From: Candidatus Nitrosotenuis cloacae
Lineage (GTDB): Archaea; Thermoproteota; Nitrososphaeria; Nitrososphaerales; Nitrosopumilaceae
DNA length: 64,000 nt
Direction of reading: 5' to 3'
NCBI RefSeq assembly: GCF_026768455.1
Contig: NZ_JAPPVQ010000015.1
Coordinates: 1-64,000 of the forward strand
Shown here: piece by piece, positions 42,022-49,714 of the stretch
Layout: every line of letters begins with the position of its first letter
Numbering within the stretch: the first letter of the stretch is position 1
Program-made: the position numbers and the translations under genes
The notes under the pieces: model-generated
Seen by the model: only the letters and a program-made list of their open reading frames with translations
Told to the model about the DNA's origin: nothing
The model's database searches: none

Positions 42022-42101
42022 AGAAGGTTGGATGGAATCTAGTAATTTATAGAATTTGCCCCCAACACAGCAACTATATCCTTCGGCGTATCATTTAGGT
42101 C

Positions 42102-42302
42102 GTGGAACCAATACCTGTCTTTGCGGCAGCAGTCCTAGTCATTGTGGGGCTGGTGGGACAGGGCTTTGAGATGCGAAGAATCAGAAAATCAATGCCTCAA
42201 GAGACCCCCGACCCAAAAAACGTCTTTACCGACAGGCGCAACTTCAAGTGGTATGGGATAATCGCCGCAGGGCTCATCCTATACTATGTCGCAGAATTGT
42301 GA
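42102..42302 (+). CDS. Small two-helix membrane protein (66 aa)
   Basis: GTG start, 22 nt after ACTATATCC. TM1 PVFAAAVLVIVGLVGQGF, a charged loop (RRIRKSMPQETPDPKNVF) and TM2 WYGIIAAGLILYYVAEL. Both ends are probably outside. Function unknown. Confidence 0.65.
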   Translation: MEPIPVFAAAVLVIVGLVGQGFEMRRIRKSMPQETPDPKNVFTDRRNFKWYGIIAAGLILYYVAEL

Positions 42303-42315
42303 GCCTGCTAGGCAC

Positions 42316-42478
42316 GGCGATCTAGAGACTATATAGATCAGGTCTAAATATTGCGATCGCCTAGACAATACAGCGCGTGTTTTGGGTAACGCCGGACTGA
42401 TTCTAGATAATGAGTCCAAGAACAAACCCAGCTTTGGCTCTAATGGGAGTTTCCCGGCGGAGCCATTTGCGATTTATT
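42316..42478 (+). ncRNA. Candidate structured RNA between convergent genes
   Basis: No gene. A TATA-like ACTATATAGATC (about 42328-42339) is flanked by GGCGATC/GATCGCC (42316-42322/42355-42361). Downstream a folded element is predicted: CGCCGG (42390-42395) pairs with CCGGCG (42454-42459), enclosing hairpins GGACT/AGTCC (42394-42398/42413-42417) and CCCAGC...GCT..TGGG (42427-42447). It resembles no RNA family I know. It could also be a bidirectional terminator. Confidence 0.35.
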
Positions 42479-43891
42479 CTAACTGAATGTGATTTTTGAC
42501 CGTTCCGAGTGAACTGCGCGGATTGCCTTTTCTATGTTGTCGTTTGAGTCGTCTGTAACTATTATCACGCGTGACGTCTCCTCCTGTGCATCCATGTTCA
42601 GTATGTTGAGCCCCGCGCTGCCGATTCTGGAGCTTGCCTTTGAGACTATCTGGTGGACCCGCCACATCTCGTCGCCAATAAGTGTCACAACGCCCCGGTT
42701 GTACGTGATGTTGGCAAGCGAGTCGAATCCAAGTATGTACCGTTCGTTTCTTTTCACATAGTCTGCATCCAAAAACAGTATCCTAGTAAACTCGATGTCG
42801 TCCTTTGTGTAAGGAGACAGTATGACAAATTCGGAGTATCTCTTGTCCTTTTCAAGCGATTCCAGAAGGCGTTGCGCCGAGTCGCTCTCTATCTTCAGTA
42901 TGGCGCAGTTTCTCTTTCCCGTGACTATCTTGAGCGGGTGGCCGTTCTGCCCATCCAGCCTGCGCTTGATGGTCGTGGTCTTTTGGGAGTTCTTCATGTT
43001 TGTGATTATTATCGGCATGTCTACTCCGTTTTCGAGTATTTCCTTGATCGCAATCGGATCTAGCACCTTCATTCCAAACATGCCTGCAAGCCTTGCCTCG
43101 TTGTAGGAAAGCTGCGAAATGTCGTCAAGCTCCTCTGTGACGACCCTTGGGTCTGCAGATACAACGGCGCTGTCCTTCTCAAAGTCTATTCTGGTGTCGT
43201 ATTTTTTGTGAAACAGTATGCCAAGATCGGCTGCGGTCCTGTCGGAGCCGCCTCTTTCGTACGTGGTCTCAAGCCCCTCGGCAGTCTTTCCAATAAAGCC
43301 GCCAATTGAGACTACCTCGTTTTTTCTCACCAACTCCTCCACTGGCTCCATCCTCTTGAGAGACTCTGAGGCGACAAAGTTGGTCGACTCTATGTTGTTG
43401 TCCGTGATTATGGGCCATATGTCGTAGCTTACCACATCCGAGATGATCCCGCTGCTCTTGATGATATAGTTCATTACATATGACATTAGGATCTCGCCTG
43501 AAAACGCAAGTGCCCTTGAGCGTATCTCATTTGCAAATCCTGCTTCCCGCGCATCCTCAAACGCAGACTGGGATCTTAGCAAAAACGAGTCTATTATCTT
43601 GCCACATTCCTGCCTGTATTCATCTGAGACGTGGGACAGCATCTTCTCGTAGGACCTTTTGAATCCGGACATATCTGGCGCCTTTCCCTCCTCTGCCATT
43701 CTTCCTACGTGTAATGCCAGGTCAGTCAGCGATTTTCTCTTTCCGTCATGGATGGTAAGCGGTGCAGAAAATACCGCGACAACTTTGGAGTCTTTTTTCA
43801 GCTCTTTTATCCTGTTTATAATATCTGAAACAAACTCTCCGTCAATTCCGCTTGCACTTCCGCCGAATTTTGCAACAACTAGTTTTTCCAA
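42479..43891 (-). CDS. lysC: Aspartate kinase
   Basis: 470 aa, monofunctional. KLVVAKFGGSASG (the KFGG catalytic start), SIGGFIGKTAEGLETTYERGGSDRTAADLG (the conserved GRGGSD-type aspartate site), then SADPRVV. The C-terminal 150 residues are two ACT domains (CAILKIESDSAQRLLESL; VVTLIGDEMWRVHQIVSKAS), usual sites of Lys or Thr feedback. It feeds Lys, Thr and Met synthesis. Confidence 0.93.
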   Translation of the reverse strand: MEKLVVAKFGGSASGIDGEFVSDIINRIKELKKDSKVVAVFSAPLTIHDGKRKSLTDLALHVGRMAEEGKAPDMSGFKRSYEKMLSHVSDEYRQECGKIIDSFLLRSQSAFEDAREAGFANEIRSRALAFSGEILMSYVMNYIIKSSGIISDVVSYDIWPIITDNNIESTNFVASESLKRMEPVEELVRKNEVVSIGGFIGKTAEGLETTYERGGSDRTAADLGILFHKKYDTRIDFEKDSAVVSADPRVVTEELDDISQLSYNEARLAGMFGMKVLDPIAIKEILENGVDMPIIITNMKNSQKTTTIKRRLDGQNGHPLKIVTGKRNCAILKIESDSAQRLLESLEKDKRYSEFVILSPYTKDDIEFTRILFLDADYVKRNERYILGFDSLANITYNRGVVTLIGDEMWRVHQIVSKASSRIGSAGLNILNMDAQEETSRVIIVTDDSNDNIEKAIRAVHSERSKITFS

Positions 43892-43920
43892 GAACAGATT
43901 CTGGAAACGTAAATCCTCTT

Positions 43921-44946
43921 TTAAGGATTCGCGCTCATGTACTGCTTGATTATCTCAAACGCTTTGCGTGCACCGTTTGACGCAAGGGGGTTTCTTTTTT
44001 CCTGCAGCTTTTCAGAGACTAACTGCTCCAGCCTGGATATGTCGTCGTATGTGTAACCCTCGCTTTTCGCATTGTCCTCCTGCTCAAAGTGGTTTTTTAT
44101 TGGGATGAATATTCCTGGTGTGCCGTACGCCTTTGACTCGTCAATTGTGGACTTGCCTGCAAGCGACAGTACGACATCGGATGCGTAAATCACCTCGTGA
44201 AGGTTGCTGACATAGCCCATGTTCCGAACATTCCGGCCTTCTATTTTCAGGGACGGACCTGACACTAGTACAAATTCAACGTCTCTCATCTTCTCTGATA
44301 CTTCTAGCGCCTTTTCTATTAGGAATCTTCCAGCATCGGTTCCACCCACGGTTACCGTAACTGTCTTTTTTGCAAACGCAAATCTTTCTCTCAGCTCGTC
44401 CCTTGTGAGATTCGTGGTGCGAACTATGGGGCCGACCCGCCTGATGTTCCCTACGTCCTCACCCGTTTCCGGCACTATCACCGCGTCGCATTTTTGTATC
44501 ATGTTTCTCATGGATTGATTCATCTTTTTCTCGATGATGGAGCTGACGCCTTTTGTGAACCTTGTTTCCAGTATGTCGGTAATGAGTATTGTTGAGATCT
44601 TTTTTCCCTGCGCTACTCCAAGTGAGGCAAAGTCTTCGTCGCTTACCACCAGTCTTGGGTCCTCTTTTTTGATGAATTTTTCCGATTCCTTTTTACATTC
44701 TTTGTAGTACTGGTAGTACTGCCAGAGCCATCTTGCCGACTTTTTCAGCTCCCCATTCTGTACGTCGAATCTTGGCGGATTGTATAGATTCTCGACAGAA
44801 AAGCCGCATTCTGATATCATCCTGGCCGCGCCTGCACCGCTCACAAACCTTGTTGGAAGGTCAAAGAGATGTGCCACTGCAACATCGCGCGTGGCGTGTC
44901 CCAATCCAATTGGGCTGCAAAAAAATGCGATTTCCGTTCTGTTCAA
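43921..44946 (-). CDS. GT-B glycosyltransferase (MurG/MGT-like)
   Basis: 341 aa. N-terminal glycine motif FCSPIGLGHATRDVAVAHL, middle VTVTVGGTDAGRFLIEKAL (family 28 donor domain 'vs.Gg....'), and C-terminal VVLSLAGKSTIDESKAYGTPGIFIPI (donor-binding GkSTi.E...yG.P.i.iP). Uses a nucleotide sugar; the acceptor is unknown, perhaps a lipid or surface glycan. Divergent from tRNA-Val. Confidence 0.82.
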   Translation of the reverse strand: MNRTEIAFFCSPIGLGHATRDVAVAHLFDLPTRFVSGAGAARMISECGFSVENLYNPPRFDVQNGELKKSARWLWQYYQYYKECKKESEKFIKKEDPRLVVSDEDFASLGVAQGKKISTILITDILETRFTKGVSSIIEKKMNQSMRNMIQKCDAVIVPETGEDVGNIRRVGPIVRTTNLTRDELRERFAFAKKTVTVTVGGTDAGRFLIEKALEVSEKMRDVEFVLVSGPSLKIEGRNVRNMGYVSNLHEVIYASDVVLSLAGKSTIDESKAYGTPGIFIPIKNHFEQEDNAKSEGYTYDDISRLEQLVSEKLQEKRNPLASNGARKAFEIIKQYMSANP

Positions 44947-44969
44947 CGATTTTTGTCATTCACTGCTCA

Positions 44970-44980
44970 AAGTTTAAATG
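44970..44980 (+). promoter_or_regulatory. TATA box of tRNA-Val
   Basis: AGTTTAAATGG about 22-25 nt upstream of the mature 5' end at 45002. Confidence 0.5.
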
Positions 44981-45001
44981 GTTTTTGCAGAGAGTTTCGC
45001 T

Positions 45002-45076
45002 GGGCCCATGGTCCAGTTCGGTTATGACGTCGCCCTTACACGGCGAAAATCCAGGGTTCAAATCCCTGTGGGCCCA
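45002..45076 (+). tRNA. tRNA-Val (anticodon UAC)
   Basis: 75 nt. Acceptor GGGCCCA (45002-45008) pairs with TGGGCCC (45069-45075), discriminator A. Anticodon stem TCGCC/GGCGA with loop CTTACAC gives anticodon TAC (45037-45039). T-arm CAGGG-TTCAAAT-CCCTG. No intron and no encoded CCA. Its 3' end abuts an AT-rich accessory segment, a typical integration site. Confidence 0.95.
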
Positions 45077-45080
45077 TACA

Positions 45081-45182
45081 TTACATGATTACGGGGCCCT
45101 GTTTTGGCACGACCTTGCCGTTAGGCAAAGTCCAGACGTATTGCCAGCCTTCTGCGATTAGTTGCTCAGACTCGTCTGCCAC
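45081..45182 (-). CDS. Possible 33-aa ORF abutting tRNA-Val, perhaps a gene remnant
   Basis: GTG 45180-45182 to TAA 45081-45083, encoding MADESEQLIAEGWQYVWTLP and a NGKVVPKQG-type end. The 'LI.eGw.Yv..l.nGk' pattern resembles C-terminal tails of some archaeal recombinases and other proteins. It may be a leftover of an integrase or an intact small gene. The pattern match is weak. Confidence 0.3.
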   Translation of the reverse strand: MADESEQLIAEGWQYVWTLPNGKVVPKQGPVIM

Positions 45183-45192
45183 ATACCATGCC

Positions 45193-45801
45193 TTAAATAA
45201 CTTCAGATGTATATTGCCTAGCCTTGGCCAAGTAATCTTCTATATCATTTTCCTTGGCTAGTCTATCCAGATAGGAATTATCAATCGAATCGGCAAATAT
45301 TCCTAGCAATGCAACGCTTTCTTCCATGTCTCTTTGAGTATTACTCTTCCAAAACTTTGCCGAATATAGTCTATTTTGTATTAAATCCTCTGGTGCAGCC
45401 ACTTTTATTTCGTAATCTCTAACTTTGAATTTCCTAATCTTATTAGAATCCCCACTATAAGATTGCGATATGATTTGTATAACGATGACTAGATCCTTGT
45501 TGAGCCAAAGCCCGTTTGCTTCTTTTCCAAATCCAAATCTATTGAGTAGTTTCTCAGCCATTATTTTGTTATCAACTACCAAATCGATGTCTGTAGTAGC
45601 AAACGTGCCTGCGGTATAGAGGTCTATTGCCTGTCCTCCTACAAGTACAGCTTCAACGCCATTTTGTTTTAGGATCTTCGTAAGAAACCCCAGAAACAGA
45701 GTTCTTCGTTTGAATGCATTTGTCTCTTTTATCAATTCTTTGTATTCTGGCGATGTTTTGAATTGACTACGTGCTTTCTTTATAGATCTGCCTTCTATCA
45801 T
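45193..45801 (-). CDS. Nucleotidyltransferase-fold protein, possible toxin of an AbiE-like pair
   Basis: 202 aa, AT-rich codons. EAVLVGGQAIDLYTAGTFATTDIDLVV is the GG...A....G.R.T.DiD motif of minimal nucleotidyltransferases (Asp-x-Asp metal site). APEDLIQNRLYSAKFW and a helical C-terminal part resemble AbiEii and related proteins. Its start overlaps the HTH gene stop by 4 nt. AbiE systems pair a winged-helix antitoxin with an NTase; the domain content agrees, but neutralising activity is inferred. Confidence 0.75.
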   Translation of the reverse strand: MIEGRSIKKARSQFKTSPEYKELIKETNAFKRRTLFLGFLTKILKQNGVEAVLVGGQAIDLYTAGTFATTDIDLVVDNKIMAEKLLNRFGFGKEANGLWLNKDLVIVIQIISQSYSGDSNKIRKFKVRDYEIKVAAPEDLIQNRLYSAKFWKSNTQRDMEESVALLGIFADSIDNSYLDRLAKENDIEDYLAKARQYTSEVI

Positions 45802-46304
45802 ATTTTTAGAATAAACATACCATCTTTTTGTTCAAATAACTCATTGAAGGTTATCTTTGCTGATGTGATAAGTGAAGATAGTTCTCCTGCTATCCTTCTG
45901 GCCATGATCTCATCAACATCCTGTTTTTCATCTGAATTTCTGAAAACTGACTTGTCTAATCTATCAAGCTTAACGATTTGTTTCATCCGTGCAGCTTGCA
46001 TTTGAGGTGATACCCATTCTTCTAGATCCACTGATTGTGGTGTTTTTCGTTTTAACGATCGTAGAAATTCAGCTGCAGCTTGTCCCGGCCCCTCTGAAAG
46101 TTTATAGAATGTTTGATTACGTTCCCCGGTTTTGGATTCAACAATTTTAAAATCTGAGAACTCTGTTAGACAGCGATATGTCGCAGCTGGGTCTAATCCC
46201 TTAGTCATAGCAATTTGATAAGCTGTAATTGGTTGCCTTGCCTCTACTAGTGCTTCTATTGTAGCAAATCGAGTCGTTCCACCAAACAGCATTTCTACTT
46301 TCAT
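45798..46304 (-). CDS. Winged-helix protein, possible antitoxin/regulator
   Basis: 168 aa. Residues about 10-70 form a winged HTH (TRFATIEALVEARQPITAYQIAMTKGLDPAATYRCLTEFSD). Then a basic linker and helices (MQAARMKQIVKLDRLDKSVF; MARRIAGELSSLITSAKITF) that may bind the partner. Promoter TATA-like CTTTATATAG (complement of about 46327-46336) ends 22 nt before ATG. First gene of the pair with the nucleotidyltransferase. Confidence 0.72.
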   Translation of the reverse strand: MKVEMLFGGTTRFATIEALVEARQPITAYQIAMTKGLDPAATYRCLTEFSDFKIVESKTGERNQTFYKLSEGPGQAAAEFLRSLKRKTPQSVDLEEWVSPQMQAARMKQIVKLDRLDKSVFRNSDEKQDVDEIMARRIAGELSSLITSAKITFNELFEQKDGMFILKI

Positions 46305-46405
46305 TTATGCTCCATTAGGCGTTCATCTATATAAAGACTTAGATTTTAAATCCAAGTATATCTTTGTATTGACGATAACACGCCAGAAATCGATACTACG
46401 TGTAA

Positions 46406-46627
46406 TCCAAGTGGGCAAAAAACGGGGAGTGCCAATGCCATGCAAGCACGCATGATCCTGTCACTGGAAGGGCAATAGTCGGACCTGCGGCACTATAGGC
46501 GCCCCCATCAAACGTTCTTCCAAGACTGGATCTTGAGGCTGATGCAGATGGGTACCCGTACATCGTTCCGCCAAAATTTGACACATCCGCAAACGGGGTA
46601 GTGGGATATGGGCGCTTTTTGAGTTGA
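46406..46627 (+). pseudogene. 3' fragment of a Rieske iron-sulfur protein gene
   Basis: One frame encodes SKWAKNGECQCHASTHDPVT, GRAIVGPAAL, an in-frame TAG (46496-46498), then APPSNVLPRLDLEADADGYP and YIVPPKFDTSANGVVGYGR, ending TGA 46627. CQCHASTHDPVTG..IVGPA..APPSNVLP is the second cluster motif (C-x2-CH type, here C-x-CH-x-S) and following segment of Rieske proteins. The first cluster motif (C-x-H-x-x-C) and the N-terminal anchor are absent, and a stop precedes the fragment (TAA 46403). The stop at 46496 fits a CAG-to-TAG change. It is not functional. Confidence 0.75.
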
Positions 46628-46715
46628 CTGGCCTGGCAAAAACAGGTTCGGATCTTCGAGCAACTTCGATGTGGCGAAGTTAGGATGTTATTAACCTAGA
46701 TTGCAAAGTCATGGT

Positions 46716-47096
46716 ATGATCAGTGCAATAGTAATAGACGATGACCGTGACACCGTGAGCATCTTTGTAGACTATCTTGAGATGCTCAACGTGGACGTCT
46801 GGGCGGTTGGGTATGACGGAAAACAGGCAGTGGATCTGTATCGCACACACGGACCGGATATGATGTTTCTGGACATGATGATGCCAGAGTATGACGGCCT
46901 TTATGCCCTGAAGGAAATCAGGAGAATCAATCCAGACGCCAAGGTAATAGTGGTCACAGCAGACATGAGAAAGGACACCGAGGATCGGCTGAGCCTGCTG
47001 AATCCGACCGAGGTAATCTACAAGCCGTTTGATCCCGTTGTACTAAAAGCACTAATCGAAAAGCATGGAACAAGCAAAACCTCGATAACATCCTGA
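46716..47096 (+). CDS. Stand-alone response-regulator receiver protein
   Basis: 126 aa from ATG 46716, 20 nt after TTATTAAC. IVIDDDRDTVSIF (acidic pair), phospho-Asp in MMFLDMMMPEYDG, Thr in IVVTADM and Lys in VIYKPFDPVVL are all present. No output domain. It acts as a phosphorelay messenger or a histidine-kinase partner; no kinase is in the window. Confidence 0.88.
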   Translation: MISAIVIDDDRDTVSIFVDYLEMLNVDVWAVGYDGKQAVDLYRTHGPDMMFLDMMMPEYDGLYALKEIRRINPDAKVIVVTADMRKDTEDRLSLLNPTEVIYKPFDPVVLKALIEKHGTSKTSITS

Positions 47097-47466
47097 ATTC
47101 GCACCTGCTGCGATCCAAATGTGGCGTTCAATCAACGTGTGTTCTGTTGTGACAAAAACGAAATACTCTATAGCTTGTTGCAACCAAGAAGAGCGCTGAA
47201 TATACTGAAAAAACCTGATACTGTGAAAAAATTCTGCACGAAGTTTGAAACCATCTTTTCCTTTTTACAATATGGTGACTCCAGTCGTGGGACAAACCGG
47301 ACTCTGCAGAATAACAATTTACCAGACCCTTTATTCACCTGCTGTTGATCCGTCTCAGTAAACTAGTCCTCTGGCATTCCAAATTTTACATTTTTGCGCG
47401 TGAAAAGTTCAAAAAATCTCTTATTTTCACATGTACAATGGATCTGTTTAATAGCACGATCTGGGA
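47097..47466. other. Intergenic stretch without a convincing gene
   Basis: 370 nt. A 75-codon plus-strand frame (47121-47348) has no domain and atypical composition. The 3' part carries a TATA-like TTTAATA (47447-47453) for the collagen-like gene. T-rich runs near 47255-47270 could end the response-regulator transcript. Confidence 0.4.
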
Positions 47467-47478
47467 TTGTCTGGCGTA

Positions 47479-49032
47479 TTGACTAGAACAATATTCTTGT
47501 CATTTCTTCTGTTTACTATAATGTCTGGTACGATGCCATACGGCGCATTTGCAGATTCTGACGATGACCAACACGAAGGTAAGGTCAACAAAAAGAATCG
47601 TGTCTGGACAGGTGATGGCCCGCCGCTTGCAAAGCTTGGCAAGACGGGCGATCTATATGTCGACAATGCAAGTGTCGACCTCACACTGTACGAAAAAACA
47701 GCAAAAAGCACGTGGACTAGCACCGGCACGCTTCAGGGCCCTCCGGGCCCTCAAGGCCCGCCAGGAGAAACGGGTCAGCAAGGTCCGGCAGGACACAATG
47801 GAACCGCCGGCCCACAGGGACCTCCGGGCCCGCCAGGGCAGGACGGATCTCCAGGCCAGCCCGGACTGGATGGAGAAAGCTGCATCATTGACGCAACAGA
47901 TCTGGTATGCCCTGATGGGTCCACATTTGATCTGCTGTCGCTGACAGGCCCTCAAGGCCAGCCAGGCCCTCCCGGTACGATCCCTGCGCAGCTTTGTCCT
48001 CCAGGGCAGTTTGTAATTGGAATAAGTGTGGACGGAACGCTTGTCTGTGCACCAGTATCTGCCGGCCCGCCTGCATCAATCACACTAAACCCAGTGTCCG
48101 GCCATCCTGGAACGCCAGTACAGATCACAACAACAAACCTTCCACTAACAATCACAACCATCTTCTTTGATAGCAACGGTAACTCTATGCCTGATCCTGG
48201 GGAGCCGGTTGCCACAAGTACGGGGATGGGAACTTGGTCCGTTACTGTTCCACAAGTACCGACAGGCCAATACAACGTAATAGCGCATGATCCATTGATG
48301 CCATCAGGTGTAGCAGCATCCGCGCCGTTTACGGTAACTGCGCTAGCTCTGCCGTCCCTTGCAATTAATGATGCCTCAGTAAACGAGGGAAACTCTGGAA
48401 CGGCAAACGTGAATCTGACAGTCACATTGAGCGCTGCCAATACCGGCACCGTCACAGTGTTGGTGACACCAGTGGACGTATCTGCAACAACCGGGTCCGA
48501 CTATACTGCAAGCTCTGTCACACTGACATTTGCTCCTGGAGAGACGGCAAAGACCGTGTCTGCCTCAATCATCGGCGATACCGCGTTTGAGTCAAGCGAG
48601 ACCTTTAACTTTGTACTCTCAAGCCCTACCAACGCCACAATATCTGATGGCACAGGAACTGTTACCATAACAAACGATGACGCAGCTCCGCCTACATCAA
48701 TCTCAGTCAACGACGTAACGCTGTCTGAGGGCAACTCTGGACAGACAAGCTTTGTCTTTACGGTGTCACTCTCCTCGCCTAGTCCGGCCCAAGTATCGTT
48801 CAACTATAAGACGGAGCCGATCAGCGCATCGCAAACCAGCGATTACACCCACGAAGAAAATAATGGAATAATAATCGGCGTTGGACAGACAACAAGAACC
48901 GTTACCGTACTTGTAAACGGAGACACGCAACAGGAGTCCAATGAAACATTTCGCCTAGTGATATCCGGAGTTACAGGCGGCATAATCGTTTCAGATAGCG
49001 TGGGGATTGGAACAATAGTCAACGACGACTAA
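47479..49032 (+). CDS. Secreted collagen-like and Calx-beta surface protein
   Basis: 517 aa if TTG 47479 is used (TATA spacing 25); TTG 47467 adds four residues. Signal peptide [24 protein letters not shown] split. After a linker with [19 protein letters not shown] come 16 unbroken Gly-X-Y triplets (47737-47880) and a further block of about four ([12 protein letters not shown]). Then an Ig/IPT-like domain ([20 protein letters not shown]) and two Calx-beta domains ([18 protein letters not shown]...; [18 protein letters not shown]...) that bind calcium. No anchor is seen. An extracellular filament or adhesin is inferred. Confidence 0.85.
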   Translation: MTRTIFLSFLLFTIMSGTMPYGAFADSDDDQHEGKVNKKNRVWTGDGPPLAKLGKTGDLYVDNASVDLTLYEKTAKSTWTSTGTLQGPPGPQGPPGETGQQGPAGHNGTAGPQGPPGPPGQDGSPGQPGLDGESCIIDATDLVCPDGSTFDLLSLTGPQGQPGPPGTIPAQLCPPGQFVIGISVDGTLVCAPVSAGPPASITLNPVSGHPGTPVQITTTNLPLTITTIFFDSNGNSMPDPGEPVATSTGMGTWSVTVPQVPTGQYNVIAHDPLMPSGVAASAPFTVTALALPSLAINDASVNEGNSGTANVNLTVTLSAANTGTVTVLVTPVDVSATTGSDYTASSVTLTFAPGETAKTVSASIIGDTAFESSETFNFVLSSPTNATISDGTGTVTITNDDAAPPTSISVNDVTLSEGNSGQTSFVFTVSLSSPSPAQVSFNYKTEPISASQTSDYTHEENNGIIIGVGQTTRTVTVLVNGDTQQESNETFRLVISGVTGGIIVSDSVGIGTIVNDD

Positions 49033-49075
49033 AATGACAATGTATAAGCCAATTCTGATGCCTTATTTTGTCCCG

Positions 49076-49125
49076 TGATATCAGTTGAGCAAGTACGAAA
49101 ACGTTGTATATGATAACATATCATA
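49076..49125 (+). promoter_or_regulatory. Palindromic operator elements before dps
   Basis: TATGATA (49109-49115) - ACA - TATCATA (49119-49125) overlaps the TATA-like region 7-23 nt before ATG 49132. A second palindrome, TGATATCA, lies at 49076-49083. A repressor blocking the promoter is plausible. Confidence 0.5.
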
Positions 49126-49131
49126 CATTGC

Positions 49132-49608
49132 ATGGACAAAGTAAACATCGGCATAACTGAAAAGAATCGTCAGGGAGTAGTTGACGTTCTAAGCAAGATA
49201 CTTGCGGACCAATACATACTGTACACAAAGACCAGAAACTACCACTGGAACGTAACTGGCGAGGATTTTAGCGAATATCACAAGTTATTCGAAGAGCAAT
49301 ATGATGCAATTGATGAGGATATAGATGCCGTAGCCGAAAGAATACGCGCCCTTGGGGGGAAGACTCCTGCAACGCTTGCGGAATTTAGCAAAACGGCAAG
49401 ACTCCGAGAACATCCGGGAACGTATCCAAAAGCGCGCGTCATGGTGGCAAACCTGCTAGCAGATCACGAGTCCACAATACAGAACCTCAGAAAGGCAGCC
49501 GACATATGCGACGACAAGTACGGAGACTCTGGAACAGAGGACTTTCTAACACAGCTCATGGAAAAACATGAGAAAACTGCCTGGATGCTAAGGGCAATGC
49601 TGGGCTAG
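49132..49608 (+). CDS. dps: Dps-family ferritin-like protein
   Basis: 158 aa four-helix ferritin fold. NYHWNVTGEDFSEYHKLFEEQYDAIDEDIDAVAERIRALGG in consecutive pieces gives the His-x-x-x-Asn and E/D ferroxidase residues typical of Dps (HWN, FxxxH, ExxxxxxD). It oxidises Fe2+ with H2O2, stores iron and protects DNA. The polar N-terminus is short. Single gene under a palindromic operator. Confidence 0.92.
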   Translation: MDKVNIGITEKNRQGVVDVLSKILADQYILYTKTRNYHWNVTGEDFSEYHKLFEEQYDAIDEDIDAVAERIRALGGKTPATLAEFSKTARLREHPGTYPKARVMVANLLADHESTIQNLRKAADICDDKYGDSGTEDFLTQLMEKHEKTAWMLRAMLG

Positions 49609-49714
49609 TCCTGCCACCCATCTTTTTGTTCAAGATATAACGATCGTCCAATTGATGGGCAATGGCTATAAGATGCAAAGCAATTTTTTATAACGGACTT
49701 GAATGTGACTAGAC

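Noticed and set aside
46396-46584. 62-codon minus-strand ORF
   Set aside because: It is antisense to the Rieske fragment, whose plus-strand frame carries recognisable family motifs; the minus-strand product has no domain and looks like a shadow.
45081-46628. Search for a second copy of the tRNA-Val 3' end marking an integration boundary
   Set aside because: No repeat of the T-arm/acceptor sequence was found downstream, so site-specific integration is not demonstrated.
47121-47348. 75-codon plus-strand ORF
   Set aside because: No TATA box at the right distance, no recognisable motif and uneven composition; treated as non-coding spacer.
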